Assembly: GCA_003162555.1 (NCBI GenBank)
Contig: PMNQ01000048.1
Span: 196 to 17,389 of the forward strand
Origin: Gammaproteobacteria bacterium
GTDB taxonomy: Bacteria > Pseudomonadota > Gammaproteobacteria > Steroidobacterales > Steroidobacteraceae
Direction of reading: 5' to 3'
Length of the DNA stretch: 17,194 nt
Shown in pieces: positions 16,503 through 17,194 of this stretch (position 1 is the stretch's first letter; each line of letters starts with the position of its first letter). The position numbers were made by a program, and so were the translations under genes. A model generated the notes under the pieces. The model searched no databases, was not told the DNA's origin, and saw nothing but the letters and a program-made list of their open reading frames with translations.

Positions 16503-16802
16503 TTAAGCGCGGCCGACGTTGGCGTCGGTCGGCGCGTGGAAGTACTCGCTCTCGGCGGCCAGCTGGCTGATCAGGCGTTTCAATTCCGTCAGCCGCGCCT
16601 CGGCGGTATTGACGGCCAGGCAATCCTCGCAGCGCGCATCACCGCAGGGTTGCCGCGCGTACAGCCAGTATTGAACCGCACCGGCGAGCAGGCCGTCGGC
16701 AATGTCCCACAGGTCGGCTTCCTTGTCTTTGCCGGCAAGGCGGTTGCCGAGATCGACGGCCTTGGTGAAGGCCGAGTCAAAGGTGTCTGCGATTTCTTCC
16801 AT
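16503..16802 (-). CDS. Small conserved-looking protein of unknown function with a Cys cluster
   Basis: 99 residues, not recognised. It is soluble and mostly helical, with an acidic N-terminus (MEEIADTFDSAFTKAVDLG), a central GAVQYWLYAR, and a tight cysteine group C53-x4-C58-x2-C61 (QPCGDARCEDC) that could bind a metal or form a disulfide. A hydrophilic helix with regular Leu spacing follows (about 67-85). An AAGGT Shine-Dalgarno-like sequence lies about 10-12 nt before the ATG at 16802. It starts 38 bp after the stop of the ABC transporter gene on the same strand, so it is likely co-transcribed with it. Codon use looks like its neighbours, supporting a real gene. No function is proposed. Confidence 0.7.
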   Translation of the reverse strand: MEEIADTFDSAFTKAVDLGNRLAGKDKEADLWDIADGLLAGAVQYWLYARQPCGDARCEDCLAVNTAEARLTELKRLISQLAAESEYFHAPTDANVGRA

Positions 16803-16820
16803 GCCGCATTGTACCTTGAG

Positions 16821-16860
16821 CTATTGGTAACCGCGCGGACCTATTGATAGCCGCGCGCCT
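16821..16860. repeat. Imperfect 20-bp tandem duplication at the ABC gene stop codon
   Basis: Bases 16821-16840 and 16841-16860 are adjacent copies matching at 15 of 20 positions (15 of the first 17), beginning CTATTGGTAACC and CTATTGATAGCC. The right copy holds the last codons and TAG of the ABC transporter gene; the left copy lies just past the stop. It looks like an old slippage duplication of the gene's end. Confidence 0.55.
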
Positions 16861-17194
16861 GCAGTGCGAACAGCTGCGCATAGTGGCCACCGGCCGCGGT
16901 CAGCTGCTCGTGCGTGCCATGCTCGATGATGCGGCCGTGATCGAGCACCGCAATCTGGTCGGCCATGCGCACCGTGGAAAAGCGGTGTGAAATCAGGATG
17001 GTAATGCGGCCGCGCGCGAGCTGGCGAAAATGCTCGAACACTTCGGCCTCCGCGCGTGCATCCATGGCCGCGGTGGGCTCGTCGAGCACCAGCACGTCGG
17101 CGCCAGTGCGCATGAAGGCGCGCGACAGCGCAATCTTCTGCCACTGTCCGCCCGAGAGTTCACGGCCATCGCGGAACCACTTGCCCAGCTGGGT
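16841..17194 (-). CDS. ABC transporter ATP-binding domain, C-terminal part (exporter type)
   Basis: Only the last 117 residues are in the window; the gene enters from the right edge. The visible part contains the ABC signature LSGGQWQKIALSRAF (13-27 of the fragment), Walker B VLVLDEP (34-40), the D-loop AAMDA (42-46) and the switch His of ILISHRFSTVRMAD (H70), ending HYAQLFALQARGYQ. The RELSGGQWQKIALSRAF and HRFSTVR wording is that of fused permease-ATPase exporters (MsbA/MdlB-like), so the missing N-terminal part probably holds six membrane helices. It would drive ATP-powered export across the inner membrane; the substrate is unknown. The small Cys-containing gene follows 38 bp downstream. 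Confidence 0.9.
   Translation of the reverse strand, partial: TQLGKWFRDGRELSGGQWQKIALSRAFMRTGADVLVLDEPTAAMDARAEAEVFEHFRQLARGRITILISHRFSTVRMADQIAVLDHGRIIEHGTHEQLTAAGGHYAQLFALQARGYQ

Overview
The window is a gene-dense, GC-rich (roughly 60-65% by eye) bacterial chromosome segment with short intergenic gaps, the longest about 200 bp. The gene set (GabP/GabT-type GABA genes, TrxR-like ferredoxin-NADP reductase, TesB thioesterase, circularly permuted ATP-grasp, DUF3667 protein) suggests a proteobacterium, most likely a gammaproteobacterium of the Xanthomonadales/Nevskiales/Steroidobacter kind. That placement is inference from protein style only. No RNA genes, CRISPR arrays, insertion sequences or prophage genes are visible.

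Layout. (1) 1-883, minus: a glutathione S-transferase followed 2 bp later by a VOC/glyoxalase-fold protein that runs off the left edge. (2) 961-2412, plus: a secreted serine hydrolase of the class C beta-lactamase fold. (3) 2418-4926, minus: an AlgI-like MBOAT O-acyltransferase overlapping a membrane-anchored SGNH-like protein, a typical two-gene extracytoplasmic O-acylation pair. (4) 5015-7011, minus: ornithine cyclodeaminase and arginase, with a divergent Lrp/AsnC regulator at 7170-7592. A perfect 7-bp dyad overlaps the regulator's TATAAT box. (5) 7605-8468, minus: a DUF3667 zinc-ribbon membrane protein, divergent from a GabP-like permease (8518-9894, plus). (6) 9916-11493, minus: an S41 peptidase lipoprotein, divergent from a circularly permuted ATP-grasp protein (11695-13110, plus). 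(7) 13112-13986: a break in gene order, where the first ~36 codons of an alpha-E gene run head-on into a TesB thioesterase lacking its C-terminus. (8) 13993-15027, minus: TrxR-like ferredoxin-NADP reductase. (9) 15174-16475, plus: GABA aminotransferase. (10) 16503-17194, minus: a small Cys-containing protein downstream of the C-terminal end of an ABC exporter.

How the genes fit together. Arginase makes ornithine and urea from arginine, and ornithine cyclodeaminase turns ornithine into proline and ammonia; the divergent Lrp-type protein is their obvious candidate regulator. GabP and GabT would import and transaminate GABA. Together these give the region a nitrogen-scavenging character, although the GABA genes are not in one operon with the arginine genes.

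The most notable observation is the junction near 13216. Alpha-E homology on the plus strand stops and TesB homology on the minus strand starts at essentially the same base, inside a CG-dinucleotide run, and both genes lose an end. TesB loses the segment carrying its third catalytic residue (Gln278 in E. coli numbering). This is either a real deletion/rearrangement or an assembly chimera. I did not find a convincing wholly new system; the other findings are candidate regulatory dyads, unusual motif variants and orphaned partners.
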